Assembly (NCBI GenBank): GCA_963777775.1
Contig: CAVZRL010000004.1
Span: forward strand, 34,195-98,194
Direction: 5' to 3'
Source: WHSW01 sp963777775
GTDB taxonomy: Bacteria > Actinomycetota > Thermoleophilia > Solirubrobacterales > 70-9
DNA: 64,000 bases
Within the stretch, counting starts at the first letter, position 1; every line of letters begins with the position of its first letter. Position numbers and translations under genes: made by a program. Shown here one piece after another: positions 48,147 through 56,503 of this stretch. Below the pieces are notes generated by a model. That model saw nothing but the letters and a program-made list of their open reading frames with translations. It was not told where the DNA came from and ran no database searches.

Positions 48147-51100
48147 GTGAGCGGGAGCGTCGTCCACCTGCACGTGCACAGCGAGTACTCGCTACTCGAC
48201 GGCGCCTGCAAGATCGACGCGATGGCCGCCCGAGCCGCCGAGCTCGGGATGCCGGCCCTCGGCCTCACGGACCACGGGGTAATGAACGGCGCGGTCGAGC
48301 ACTACAAGGCCTGCCGCAAGCACGCGATCAAGCCGATCCTCGGACTCGAGGCCTACCTCGTCGCCGATCGCCACGCCCAGGGCAGGGTCGAGCGCAACCA
48401 CCTGACCCTGCTCGCGTCCTCCGACCAGGGGTTCCGCAACCTGGTCAAGCTCAGCTCGGCCGGCTTTCTCGACGGCTTCCAGCGTGGCAAGGCGAGCGTC
48501 GACAACGAGCTGCTCGCGCGCCATTCCGACGGGGTGATCGCGCTCACCGGCTGCCTGCAGTCGCGCTTCTGCCGGCGCCTGGTCGAGGATCGGCCGCAGG
48601 ACGCACGAGCCCACCTCGATGACCTGGTCCAGATCTTCGGACCCGAGGACGTCTACTTCGAGGTCCAGGTCAACGGGATCGCCGAGCAGGAGAAGGCGAA
48701 CCAGGGGATCGTGCGCTACGCCCGCGAGCTCGGCCGGCCGCTGGTCGCGACCGCCGACGTCCACTACCTGCGCCGCGAGGACTACCGCAACCACGCGGCG
48801 CTGCTCTGCGTGCAGACCAAATCGACCCTCGAGCAGCCGAAGCTGACCTTCGAGACCAACGAGTTCTTCCTCAAGAGCGCGGCCGAGATGGAGGAGGCAT
48901 TCGCCGAGTGGCCCGAGTCGGTCCCGACCACGGTCGAGATCGCCGAGCGCTGCGAGCTCGAGCTCGAGCTCGGCAAGCTGCTGCTGCCGCGCTTCCCAAC
49001 ACCCGAGGGTGAGGAACCGCGCCAGATGCTGCGCCGGCTCGCGCTCGAGGGGCTCGCCCGCCGCTACGGCGATCCGCCGCCCGCCGCGGCGCTGGAGCGG
49101 GTCGAGTTCGAGCTCGGGGTGATCGCCGAGATGGGCTTCGACTCCTACTTCCTGATCGTCTGGGACTTCGTCCGGTTCGCGAAGCAGAACGGGATCGCGG
49201 TCGGCCCGGGCCGTGGCTCGGCCGCGGGCTCGATCGTCGCCTACGCCCTCAACATCACCGACCTCGACCCACTGGCCAACGAGCTGCTCTTCGAGCGCTT
49301 CCTGAACCCCGCCCGCAAATCGATGCCCGACATCGACATCGACTTCTCGGTTCGCGGGCGCGAGCGGGTGATCCGCTACGTGCAGGAGAAGTACGGGCGC
49401 GAGTCGGTCGCGCAGATCATCACCTTCGGCAAGATGGCGCCGCGACAGGCGACCCGCGACGCGGCCCGGGTGCTCGGTTACGACTACGCGACCGGGGATC
49501 GCGCCGCAAAGCTGATCCCGGAGCCGATCATGGGCCGCAGCCCGAGCTTCGAGGAGTGCCTGAAGCCGGGCCAGGACCTGCGCCAGGCCTGCGACTCGGA
49601 CGAGGACACGAAGCGGATCGTCGAGATCGCCCAGGGCCTGGAGGGGATCGCGCGCAACAACTCGATCCACGCCGCCGCAGTCGTAATCGCCGACCGGCCT
49701 CTGAACGAGATCGTGCCCCTGCAGCTCGCCGAGGACCGCGGAGGCCCGCCGGCGACCAACGGCAACGGCAACGGGTCCGGCAAGCCCGAGCGCCAATACA
49801 AGATCGTCACCCAGTATTCGATGGGGCCGATCGAGGACATCGGGCTGCTGAAGATGGACTTCCTCGGGCTGCGCAACCTCGACGTGATCGAGGACGCGAT
49901 CGCGATCATCGGTCGCTCGCGCGGGGAAGAGATCGAGATCGAGTCGATCCCGACCGACGATCCGGCGACCTTCCAGATGCTCGCCCGCGGCGACTCGATC
50001 GGCGTCTTTCAGCTCGAGTCCGAGGGCATGCGCGAGGCGCTGCGCAAGGTCCGGCCGACCGAGTTCGACGACATCATCGCGCTCGTCTCGCTGTACCGGC
50101 CCGGGGCGATGCGCTACATCGACGACTACGCGGGCGGCAAGCGTGACCCGCGCTCGGTCACCTACCCCGACGAGCGCCTGCGGGCGATCACCGAGGCGAC
50201 CTACGGCTGCTGCATCTACCAGGAGCAGCTGATGGAGATCGCCAAGCGGATGGCCGGCTTCAGCCCGGCTGAGGCCGACGACCTGCGCAAGGCGGTGGGA
50301 AAGAAGAAGCGGGACCTGATGGCGACGATGGAGGGCAAGTTCCGCGCCGGGCTCGCCGACTCCGGGACCGAGGAGCGGGTGGCGAAGGACCTCTGGTCGC
50401 TGATGACGGCCGCGGCCGACTACAGCTTCAACAAGTCCCACGCGGCCTGCTACGCGCTGATCGCCTACCGGACGGCCTACCTGAAGGCGAACTACCCGGC
50501 CGAGTACATGGCCGCGGTGATCTCGTCGGTGATGTCGACCAAGGACAAGGTGCCGTTCTTCGTCAACCGATGTGAGGAGATGGGGATCGAGGTCCTGCCG
50601 CCGGACGTCAACTCCTCCGATCACGACTTCATCGCCTCCGGCAGCTCGATCCGGTTCGGCCTCGATGCGGTCAAGAACGTCGGCCACTCCGCGGTCGAGA
50701 CGATCATCGCGGCCCGCGACGCCGGTGGCGCCTTCGAGTCGATCTGGGACTTCTGCGAGCGGGTCGATTCGCGCAGCGTCAACAAGCGCGCGATCGAGTG
50801 CCTGGTCAAGTGCGGAGCGCTGGACTCGACCGGGGCGACGCGACGCGGCATGCTCGAGGTGCTCGCGCAGGCGCAATCGGCCGGCCAGACTGCGCAGGAC
50901 GACAGCCGTCGCGGCCAGGGGTCGATCTTCGACCTCGACGGGCCGGCCACGTCCGACGCGAGTCCGGCCGGACTCGCGCCGCCGCGCTACCCGCCGGTGC
51001 CGGGCGGGGAGTTCGAACAGGCCGAGCTGCTGCGGCTGGAGAAGGAGACGCTGGGCACGTTCTTGTCCGCGCATCCGCTCAGCGACGTTCGCGACGCGCT

Positions 51101-51674
51101 CCGGGCCCGGGTCGAGCGCCCGCTGGCGGCGGTCGCCGAGCTCGAGGACGGGACGTGGGTGACGGTCGGCGGAATTGTCAGCGAGGCGAAGAAGGTACGG
51201 ACGCGCAACGGCGGTCACGTCATGTTCGCGACCCTCGACGACCTCGAGGGCAGGGTGGAGTTGTTCGTCCGGGACGCGGGCGGCGAGGCGGCCGAGGTGG
51301 TCCAGGTCGACCGGGTGATCGTGGTCAGGGGCCGGGTCGATCACAAGAACCGGGGGGAGACGAGCGTCGTCGTCTCCGAGGCGGAGGTGTTCGAGCCCGA
51401 CCCGGACGAGCTCGCCGCAGCTCGTGAGAGGGCGAAGGTGGCGGCGGGGCCGCTGACGCTGCGGATCGACGCCGGGCAATTCGGCGCCGGAGTGATCGAG
51501 GACCTGAAGGCGCTCTTCGAGTCCCACCCCGGCGAGAACGAGGTGCAGCTCGAGATGCGCACCCGCGATGGCGTTCGCAGGCTGCGCTTCGGCAGCGGCT
51601 ACCGGGTGACGCCGTCGCCGGCCCTTCGCGCCGAGCTCGACCAGCTCCTCGGCCCGGCGGCGATCGCGGCGTGA
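48147..51674 (+). CDS. dnaE: DNA polymerase III alpha subunit
   Basis: This 1175-residue replicative polymerase is of the DnaE1 type. The N-terminal PHP domain has HLHVHSEYSLLDG and LTDHGVMNGA. The palm has GPGRGSAAGSIVAYAL and the catalytic PDIDIDFS. YEEQ-like CCIYQEQLMEIAKRMAGFS and KKKRDLMATMEGKF lie in the fingers. An OB fold (VTVGGIVSEAKKVRTRNGG) and a C-terminal tail follow. The Gly/Asn-rich insert TNGNGNGSGK near residue 540 is variable. GTG 48147 gives the usual N-terminus. Confidence 0.96.
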   Translation: MSGSVVHLHVHSEYSLLDGACKIDAMAARAAELGMPALGLTDHGVMNGAVEHYKACRKHAIKPILGLEAYLVADRHAQGRVERNHLTLLASSDQGFRNLVKLSSAGFLDGFQRGKASVDNELLARHSDGVIALTGCLQSRFCRRLVEDRPQDARAHLDDLVQIFGPEDVYFEVQVNGIAEQEKANQGIVRYARELGRPLVATADVHYLRREDYRNHAALLCVQTKSTLEQPKLTFETNEFFLKSAAEMEEAFAEWPESVPTTVEIAERCELELELGKLLLPRFPTPEGEEPRQMLRRLALEGLARRYGDPPPAAALERVEFELGVIAEMGFDSYFLIVWDFVRFAKQNGIAVGPGRGSAAGSIVAYALNITDLDPLANELLFERFLNPARKSMPDIDIDFSVRGRERVIRYVQEKYGRESVAQIITFGKMAPRQATRDAARVLGYDYATGDRAAKLIPEPIMGRSPSFEECLKPGQDLRQACDSDEDTKRIVEIAQGLEGIARNNSIHAAAVVIADRPLNEIVPLQLAEDRGGPPATNGNGNGSGKPERQYKIVTQYSMGPIEDIGLLKMDFLGLRNLDVIEDAIAIIGRSRGEEIEIESIPTDDPATFQMLARGDSIGVFQLESEGMREALRKVRPTEFDDIIALVSLYRPGAMRYIDDYAGGKRDPRSVTYPDERLRAITEATYGCCIYQEQLMEIAKRMAGFSPAEADDLRKAVGKKKRDLMATMEGKFRAGLADSGTEERVAKDLWSLMTAAADYSFNKSHAACYALIAYRTAYLKANYPAEYMAAVISSVMSTKDKVPFFVNRCEEMGIEVLPPDVNSSDHDFIASGSSIRFGLDAVKNVGHSAVETIIAARDAGGAFESIWDFCERVDSRSVNKRAIECLVKCGALDSTGATRRGMLEVLAQAQSAGQTAQDDSRRGQGSIFDLDGPATSDASPAGLAPPRYPPVPGGEFEQAELLRLEKETLGTFLSAHPLSDVRDALRARVERPLAAVAELEDGTWVTVGGIVSEAKKVRTRNGGHVMFATLDDLEGRVELFVRDAGGEAAEVVQVDRVIVVRGRVDHKNRGETSVVVSEAEVFEPDPDELAAARERAKVAAGPLTLRIDAGQFGAGVIEDLKALFESHPGENEVQLEMRTRDGVRRLRFGSGYRVTPSPALRAELDQLLGPAAIAA

Positions 51675-51688
51675 CCCTGCCCGAGTCG

Positions 51689-51694
51689 TAGACT
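51689..51694 (+). promoter_or_regulatory. Candidate -10 element of leaderless Cys-rich protein mRNA
   Basis: TAGACT ends 6 nt before GTG 51701. This favours 51701 over the in-frame TTG at 51695, which would fall between the -10 element and the likely transcription start. Confidence 0.45.
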
Positions 51695-51700
51695 TTGCGC

Positions 51701-52099
51701 GTGGCTACGGTCGAGCGAACGGGCACGCGATCCGGCGAGTGCCGCCGCTGTCGCACCTTCTGCGACAAGCTGGTCGAGCCGCGCGGCTGTATCGAGCTCG
51801 GCTGCCGCTTTCTCTACAGCTACGAGGACCAGCTCAGCGGGGGGCGCTACATGGGCTGCTTGCGCAAGGTCTTTCGGGCCGAGATCGACATCGACATGTT
51901 CGAGCTCGCCGAGGCGAGCGGCGGCTTCGGCGGGATCAAGATGACGGGCGAGTCGCTGCCCCAGTGCCAGTTCCGGGTCGAGGCCTCCTACGCGGGCAAC
52001 GGGCGTGCGTTCGAATGCGTCAACCCGCGCTTCTTCGATTGCACCGACCAAGGCTCCGAGGGCATTCGCGCCTTCGACCTCCGCAACGTCCTGACCTGA
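51701..52099 (+). CDS. Cysteine-rich protein of unknown function
   Basis: This 132-residue soluble protein has nine cysteines, at positions 14, 17, 21, 30, 35, 53, 89, 106 and 114. The first five (ECRRC, FC, GC, GC) are spaced as in zinc ribbons or iron-sulphur proteins. The C-terminal half has a beta-rich look (GYPQC-like LPQCQFRVEASY, NPRFFDC). No family was recognised. It follows dnaE by 26 bases and has its own candidate promoter. A hairpin repeat lies downstream, between it and the convergent response regulator. Confidence 0.65.
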   Translation: MATVERTGTRSGECRRCRTFCDKLVEPRGCIELGCRFLYSYEDQLSGGRYMGCLRKVFRAEIDIDMFELAEASGGFGGIKMTGESLPQCQFRVEASYAGNGRAFECVNPRFFDCTDQGSEGIRAFDLRNVLT

Positions 52100-52145
52100 C
52101 AACGGGCTCCGAGCCTCACCGCCCGCCGGACGGCGTCGCGCGGCG

Positions 52146-52232
52146 AACTCGCGCCACGTCCTCCGCTCCCGCTCGAATCAATGGTCCGCGGCTACGCCGC
52201 GGACATTTCTTCTTCCGCGCTCCGGGCGTGCG
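52146..52232. repeat. Dispersed hairpin repeat, copy A
   Basis: 87 bp are about 85% identical to 59044-59133. The core is a perfect hairpin GTCCGCGGC-TAC-GCCGCGGAC (52184-52204; nine-bp arms). It lies between two convergent genes. It may serve as a two-way terminator or be a REP/MITE-like element. Confidence 0.7.
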
Positions 52233-52255
52233 CGGTACGCCGGCGTGGGAAGTCG

Positions 52256-52921
52256 TTACGCGGCTCTGAGGCGGTAGCCGACGCCGCGGACGGTCTCGAA
52301 GTACTGGGAGCCGAGCTTGCGGCGCAGGTAGCCGACGTAGACGTCGACCACGTTCGAGCCGGGGTCGTACGCGTAACCCCAGACCCGCGCCAGAAGTTGC
52401 TCGCGCGAGAGCACCTGGTCGGGGTGTTGGAGGAAGGTCCGCAGGAGCTCGAACTCGCGGGCGCTGAGCTCGACCGGCTCCCCGTCCACCGTCGCCCACC
52501 GGGTCCGCAGGTCGAGCACCACGCCACCGACGCGAAGCTGCTCCTCCTGCGGTCCGCGCTTCGCATCGCGGAGTTGGACCTTGATCCTGGCGACGAGCTC
52601 CTCGAAGTGAAACGGCTTCGGCAGGTAGTCGTCGGCGCCCATGTCGAGCCCGGCGACGCGGTCGTGGATGTCGTCGCGGGCGGTCAGCACGATCACCGGG
52701 AGCTGTTGGCCCGATGCGCGTAGATCGCGCAGCACCTCGAGCCCGTCCTTGTCGGGGAGGCCGAGGTCGAGGATGATCAGGTCGAAGTCCTCGTCATGCG
52801 CCATCCGCCCGGCGCTGCGGCCGTCGGCGGCGATCGTGGTCACGAAGCCGCTCGACCGCAGGCCCTTCTCCAGGAACGACGCGAGCCTCGCTTCGTCCTC
52901 GACTACGAGGATCCGGCTCAC
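52256..52921 (-). CDS. OmpR-family response regulator
   Basis: This 221-residue protein has a receiver domain with the acid pocket VVEDEA (Glu8-Asp9) and phospho-acceptor Asp52 in LIILDLGLPD, then a Thr/Lys switch (VLTARDD, LPKPF). A winged-helix effector domain follows, starting around GGVVLDLRTRW and ending EPVELSAREFELL and YVGYLRRKLG. Its GTG start overlaps the stop of the kinase gene (GTGA). It is predicted to bind ATGAGA-type repeats in the intergenic region at 55044-55157. Confidence 0.95.
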   Translation of the reverse strand: MSRILVVEDEARLASFLEKGLRSSGFVTTIAADGRSAGRMAHDEDFDLIILDLGLPDKDGLEVLRDLRASGQQLPVIVLTARDDIHDRVAGLDMGADDYLPKPFHFEELVARIKVQLRDAKRGPQEEQLRVGGVVLDLRTRWATVDGEPVELSAREFELLRTFLQHPDQVLSREQLLARVWGYAYDPGSNVVDVYVGYLRRKLGSQYFETVRGVGYRLRAA

Positions 52922-54372
52922 TGGTCGGGCGCGGGCGGGATCACGATCGTGAAGGTCGAGCCCTCGCCGGGGCTGGAGGCGAGCTCGGCCCAGCCACCGT
53001 GCGCCTCGGCGATCGCGCGCACGATCGAGAGCCCGAGCCCGGCGCCGTCGGCGCGGCTGCGATCGGTCGGCTTGGCCCGCACGTAGCGGGCGAAGATCCG
53101 CTCGCGGTCGGCCGGGTCGACCCCCGGGCCTTCGTCGCGGACCCAGAGCCGCGCCTGGTCGTCGGCGAGCGAGCTGCCGAGCCAGATCGGCTCGCCGGGC
53201 CGGGTGTGGCGGACCGCGTTGTCGGCCAGGTTCATCACCGCCTGGGTGAGTCGGTGCTGGTCGCCGACGACGATCCCGACCCCGGTGCCCTCGAGCCGCC
53301 AGTCCCGATCGCCGAGGGTGCCGACCTTGGCAAACAGGTCGTGCGTGAACAGATCGAGGTCGAGGGGCCCGAGGCGAAGGAAGTCCGGCCGCGGCGCCTT
53401 GGTCAGCAAGAGCAGGTCGTCGACGTAGCGGTTCATGCGCTCGAGCTCGTCCTGGATCACCGCGATCGCGTCCTCGCGCTCGCGGGGCGAGTCGCCCAGT
53501 GTCTCGAGATGCCCGCGGATCACCGTGATCGGCGTGCGCAGCTCGTGGCCGACATCGGTGAGGAAGTCCTTCTGGTCGGCGAATGCGGTCTCGAGCCGGT
53601 CGAGCATGCTGTTGAAGGTGCGGCCGAGCTCGGCGATCTCGTCGTTGCCGCGCACGGGGATCCGGCCCGAGAGATCGGTGTCGCTGATCGTCCGTGCGGT
53701 CCGCGAGAGCGCCTGCAGGGGAGCGATCGCGCGGCCGGCCGCGAGCCAGATGAAGAGCGAGGCGAGGAGCAGGACGACTATTCCGACGCCGATCGCGATC
53801 CGGACCGCGCTCTCGACCTGGTCACGCTCGGCCGCGGTCAGGGCCGCGACGACAAGGGTGCCGGACTCCCCGCCCCCCGAAACGGGGACCGCGATGTACT
53901 GGGCCTCGCCGAGTGAGCTCTCGATCTTGCCGCTCGCCGGGGTCTCGCCCGACGCTACGCCCCCGAAGGCAAGCTCGAGCCCGGTCGCGGCCGGCTGGGA
54001 GACCAGTTGGTCATAGCGCTCGTCGCTGATGTAGGTGACCAGCGCCCCATCAGGTGGCGGAGCCGACTGCGCGAGGTAGGCGTCGAAGAGTTGCTCGAGG
54101 CTCGCAAACGGCTGCCCCTCGGCGTCGCCGGTCTCCGACAGGTTTTCCAGCGTGTCGACATGGGGGAGGAGCTGCTTTTCGACCTGGTCGCCGATCCGCG
54201 AGATCAGGACCTCGCGCAGGACGAGGACGGAGGCCGCAGTCGAGATCACGAGCAGGGCCAGGAAGAAGAGGAGGACGCGCGTCCGCACGCCCGCGAACAG
54301 GGATCTACGTGCGGCGAGCTCGGCGTCGGTCTCGGCACCCTCCATGGTGCGCGACCGGGATTCGATCAACAC
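52918..54372 (-). CDS. Two-component sensor histidine kinase
   Basis: This 484-residue protein has two membrane helices (~33-54 and ~191-212) flanking a 135-residue extracytoplasmic sensor, a HAMP domain (APLQALSRTARTISDTDLSGRIP), HisKA with His276 in DVGHELRTPITVI, and a HATPase with NLADNAVRHT, VRDEGPGVDP and GAGLGLSIVRAIAEAHGG. GTG 54372 is supported by TAGATT 6 nt upstream. It forms a pair with the regulator directly downstream and probably senses a cell-envelope signal. Confidence 0.94.
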   Translation of the reverse strand: MLIESRSRTMEGAETDAELAARRSLFAGVRTRVLLFFLALLVISTAASVLVLREVLISRIGDQVEKQLLPHVDTLENLSETGDAEGQPFASLEQLFDAYLAQSAPPPDGALVTYISDERYDQLVSQPAATGLELAFGGVASGETPASGKIESSLGEAQYIAVPVSGGGESGTLVVAALTAAERDQVESAVRIAIGVGIVVLLLASLFIWLAAGRAIAPLQALSRTARTISDTDLSGRIPVRGNDEIAELGRTFNSMLDRLETAFADQKDFLTDVGHELRTPITVIRGHLETLGDSPREREDAIAVIQDELERMNRYVDDLLLLTKAPRPDFLRLGPLDLDLFTHDLFAKVGTLGDRDWRLEGTGVGIVVGDQHRLTQAVMNLADNAVRHTRPGEPIWLGSSLADDQARLWVRDEGPGVDPADRERIFARYVRAKPTDRSRADGAGLGLSIVRAIAEAHGGWAELASSPGEGSTFTIVIPPAPDQ

Positions 54373-54378
54373 CCGGCA

Positions 54379-54384
54379 AATCTA
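54379..54384 (-). promoter_or_regulatory. Candidate -10 element of leaderless kinase-regulator mRNA
   Basis: On the minus strand TAGATT ends 6 nt before GTG 54372; no Shine-Dalgarno sequence is present. Confidence 0.42.
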
Positions 54385-54427
54385 GCCTGGATCGGTCGCC
54401 GTCGCGACCGCTCCCGTGCATTTGCGT

Positions 54428-54985
54428 TCAGTTGAGCTGCTCGGTGAGCCGCGCGAGCGCGTCGTTGTACTGGTCGGAGTCCGGGCCGTCGGGGCCGCCC
54501 TCGGGATCATCGGGGCCGCCCCCGGGCCCGTCCGGCTCGCCCCCGGGCCCGTCCGGCTCGCCCCCGGGCCCGTCCGGCTCGCCCCCGGGCCCGCCCGGCT
54601 CGCCCCCGGGGCCGTCGGGGCCGCCCTCCGGTTCGTCGGGATCGTCCTCGGAGCCGTCCGGTTGGCTCTCCGGGGTGGTGGGCGCGACCGGGGCCACAGG
54701 AAGCGCCCCAACGGCGGTGCCCGCGGTGCCGGGAACGAACGCCGAGCCAACGACCTGGGCGCCGCCCTCCGAGCCGTCCCCGGCGCCGGCTCCGTTCTCG
54801 CCGCGGCCGTCGCGCCGGTCTGCGCCGGGGACCGGTTGCTGGGTGATCTGGGTTCCGCCGGGAGCATCGACCCCTGACAGGGTGCCCTCGTCCTCCGGGC
54901 GCAGCAGGGTCAGGTAGACGACAACCACCAGGACCCCGACCACGATCGCCTGTGCGGCGATGATCGCCGGTCTGCCGATGGTCAT
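54428..54985 (-). CDS. Membrane-anchored Gly/Pro/Asp-rich protein with C-terminal DQY motif
   Basis: This 185-residue protein has one N-terminal transmembrane helix (~8-27), a linker, and an acidic low-complexity region encoded by 21-bp tandem repeats (GEPDGPG units). The last 17 residues, DSDQYNDALARLTEQLN, resemble TGDQYDNELTQLNQ in the divergent LPFTG protein, so the two may share a binding or processing motif. It is upstream of the kinase/regulator pair on the same strand and faces the operator region. Function unknown. Confidence 0.7.
   Translation of the reverse strand: MTIGRPAIIAAQAIVVGVLVVVVYLTLLRPEDEGTLSGVDAPGGTQITQQPVPGADRRDGRGENGAGAGDGSEGGAQVVGSAFVPGTAGTAVGALPVAPVAPTTPESQPDGSEDDPDEPEGGPDGPGGEPGGPGGEPDGPGGEPDGPGGEPDGPGGGPDDPEGGPDGPDSDQYNDALARLTEQLN
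54518..54601 (+). repeat. Four 21-bp tandem repeats in a coding region
   Basis: Three identical 21-bp units (starting 54518, 54539, 54560) and one with a single change (54581). They encode a heptapeptide repeat and keep the frame, so copy-number change would lengthen or shorten the protein without breaking it. Confidence 0.85.
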
Positions 54986-55043
54986 CTGCTGGGGGCCGCT
55001 CGGACGGTGTCTTCCATATCTCTCGTAAGTTTTCCCAACTTCA

Positions 55044-55076
55044 ATGAGACCTCGATGAGACCACGATGAGGAAGCC
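55044..55076. promoter_or_regulatory. Three direct repeats, likely response-regulator operator
   Basis: ATGAGACCTCG, ATGAGACCACG and ATGAGGAAGCC start at 55044, 55055 and 55066. The 11-bp period is that of tandem OmpR/PhoB-type dimer sites. They lie just upstream of a plausible -35 (TTGAAG, minus strand 55044-55039) for the gene at 54985. Confidence 0.6.
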
Positions 55077-55116
55077 GTGAGCGGCGGGTAACTTTGCCGG
55101 ACTTTGCGGAGGAACC

Positions 55117-55157
55117 GATGAGAGGACTTCTCATCCCGGATTCACGCTGGTCTCACC
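55117..55157. promoter_or_regulatory. Inverted ATGAGA operator and related half-site
   Basis: GATGAGA-GGACT-TCTCATC (55117-55135) is a perfect 7-bp inverted repeat. GGTCTCACC (55149-55157), the inverse of a GGTGAGACC half-site, follows two helical turns later. Both use the same core as the direct repeats at 55044 and are placed just upstream of the LPFTG gene promoter. Confidence 0.5.
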
Positions 55158-55166
55158 GAGGCGACC

Positions 55167-55172
55167 TAGGAT
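55167..55172 (+). promoter_or_regulatory. -10 element of the LPFTG gene
   Basis: TAGGAT would start transcription near 55180, leaving a leader of about 56 nt that ends in AAAAGGAGA at 55219, a strong ribosome-binding site 11-12 nt before GTG 55236. Confidence 0.45.
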
Positions 55173-55235
55173 TCGCCTCCGCATCGATCATTCCGGACGT
55201 CATCTGCCGTCCTGGGGAAAAGGAGATCCGGTTCC

Positions 55236-55574
55236 GTGCGAATCACAAAGTCATTGAAGACGAAGTTGGCAGGGCTGCTGATCGTCGCGCTGTGCGTATC
55301 GGTTGCGGCTCCGGCTATGGCAGGTGCCCAGCAGGTCAGCCCGACTGGCGACCAGTACGACAACGAGCTGACTCAGCTCAACCAGGGTGCCGAGCCGCCC
55401 GCTTCCAGCGGTTCCGGCTCGGCATCGGCGTCCGGTCTGGGCGGGAACGTCGGACCGCTGCCGTTCACCGGGTTCGACGTGATCGCCATGGCGGCGGTCG
55501 CGCTCGGGATCACCGGTCTCGGTCTCGGTCTGCAGCGCGCGGTTTCGCGTGACCCGTCCGATTCGGTTGGTTAG
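55236..55574 (+). CDS. Small LPFTG-anchored surface protein
   Basis: This 112-residue precursor has a signal peptide (LAGLLIVALCVSVAAPAMA), SPTGDQYDNELTQLNQ near the mature N-terminus, a Ser/Gly/Ala linker, then the sortase signal LPFTG (75-79), a hydrophobic helix (81-99) and a charged tail beginning QRAVSRD. The mature chain would be only about 45-50 residues. It is the only clear sortase substrate in the window; the sortase gene is 24 kb away. It has a strong ribosome-binding site and an operator-rich promoter region next to a two-component pair. Confidence 0.85.
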   Translation: MRITKSLKTKLAGLLIVALCVSVAAPAMAGAQQVSPTGDQYDNELTQLNQGAEPPASSGSGSASASGLGGNVGPLPFTGFDVIAMAAVALGITGLGLGLQRAVSRDPSDSVG

Positions 55575-55582
55575 GGGTTCGG

Positions 55583-55603
55583 CGGTCAGCTAGTCGCTGA
55601 CCG
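55583..55603. terminator. Hairpin between convergent genes
   Basis: CGGTCAGC-TAGTC-GCTGACCG, a perfect 8-bp stem with a 5-nt loop, sits between the LPFTG gene and the convergent endonuclease IV gene. There is no U-run, so it may act as a two-way, factor-assisted terminator. Confidence 0.4.
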
Positions 55604-55609
55604 GCGCAG

Positions 55610-56494
55610 CTATCGCCGCCCGCGACGTTTGCGGGCGGCGATTCCGCGCGTCCGCAGCCGTTTGGTCAACTCGACCTCGGCGTGGTCGGGGCCCTTGGCT
55701 CCGGGGCCGGGGGTCTCGAGTAGCGCCGGCAGGTCGTCGAAGCGAGGCTCGGAGAGGAAGGTGGCGATGCCCGCTTCGCCGAGCTCGCCCTTGCCGATGC
55801 TCGCGTGGCGGTCGCGGTTGCCGCCGAGCGGGACCAGCGAGTCGTTGACGTGCAGGCAGTGGAGCCGATCGAGACCGACCTCGGCGTCGAACTCATCGAC
55901 CACCGCCGCCAGCGAGTCGGCGCCGCGGATCTCATAACCGGAGGCGAGCAGGTGGCAGCAGTCGAGGCAGACGCCTGCCCGCGCGTCGCCATCGAGCAGC
56001 GCGAGCAGCTCCGCCAGCTCGCCGAAGTCGCGACCGAGCGGGCCCTGTGTTCCGGCGGTGTTCTCGAGCAGCACCCGGCAGCGCTCGGAATCGCCGAGCG
56101 CGGACGCAATCGCCTTCGCGGCGCGCTTCATCGAGGGCCGGTGAGGCTCGCCCTTCCGGGCGCCCGCGTGCAGGACGACGCCGTCGGCTTCGATCCCGTC
56201 ACCGACCCGCAGGGCGTGGGTCAGCGAGGTGATTGACTTGGCGCGGATCTCGCGCTCCCGGCTGGCGCAGTTGATCAGGTAGACCGCGTGGATCACGACC
56301 GAGCCAAGCGGCGAGGGCTCGATCGCCGACCGGAACTCGGCGAAGTTGGCGGCGGAATAGGCGGTCGGTCGCCACGCCCGCGGGCTCTGGTGGAAGATCT
56401 GGATTGCCTCGCAGCCGAGCTCGGTGCCCCGCCCGACGGCCTTGGCGAGCCCACCCGCTGTGGAAACATGCGCGCCGATCAACAAGCCGATCAC
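55610..56494 (-). CDS. nfo: Deoxyribonuclease IV (AP endonuclease, Nfo)
   Basis: This ~294-residue TIM-barrel, zinc-dependent AP endonuclease has the hallmarks GAHVSTAGGL at the N-terminus, FHQSPRAW, VLLENTAGTQ with a metal-ligand Glu, VCLDCCHLLASGY, HVNDSLVPLGGNRDRHASIGKGELG and PALLETPG. It cuts 5' of abasic sites in base excision repair. The start is uncertain: GTG 56494, TTG 56485 or TTG 56482. With GTG the gap to the divergent gltX ATG is only 9 bases, so their promoters must overlap the coding regions. The last 12 residues are a basic tail RGIAARKRRGRR. Confidence 0.92.
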   Translation of the reverse strand: MIGLLIGAHVSTAGGLAKAVGRGTELGCEAIQIFHQSPRAWRPTAYSAANFAEFRSAIEPSPLGSVVIHAVYLINCASREREIRAKSITSLTHALRVGDGIEADGVVLHAGARKGEPHRPSMKRAAKAIASALGDSERCRVLLENTAGTQGPLGRDFGELAELLALLDGDARAGVCLDCCHLLASGYEIRGADSLAAVVDEFDAEVGLDRLHCLHVNDSLVPLGGNRDRHASIGKGELGEAGIATFLSEPRFDDLPALLETPGPGAKGPDHAEVELTKRLRTRGIAARKRRGRR

Positions 56495-56503
56495 CCCCGA
56501 TCG

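Noticed and set aside
52184..52204. Hairpin considered as an intrinsic terminator
   Set aside because: There is no T-run on either side, and the surrounding 87 bp are conserved in a second copy, so a repeat element describes it better; a terminator role remains possible.
54518..54601. Regular 21-bp repeats considered as a CRISPR array
   Set aside because: Units are contiguous without spacers, keep a coding frame (heptapeptide repeats), and no cas gene is near.
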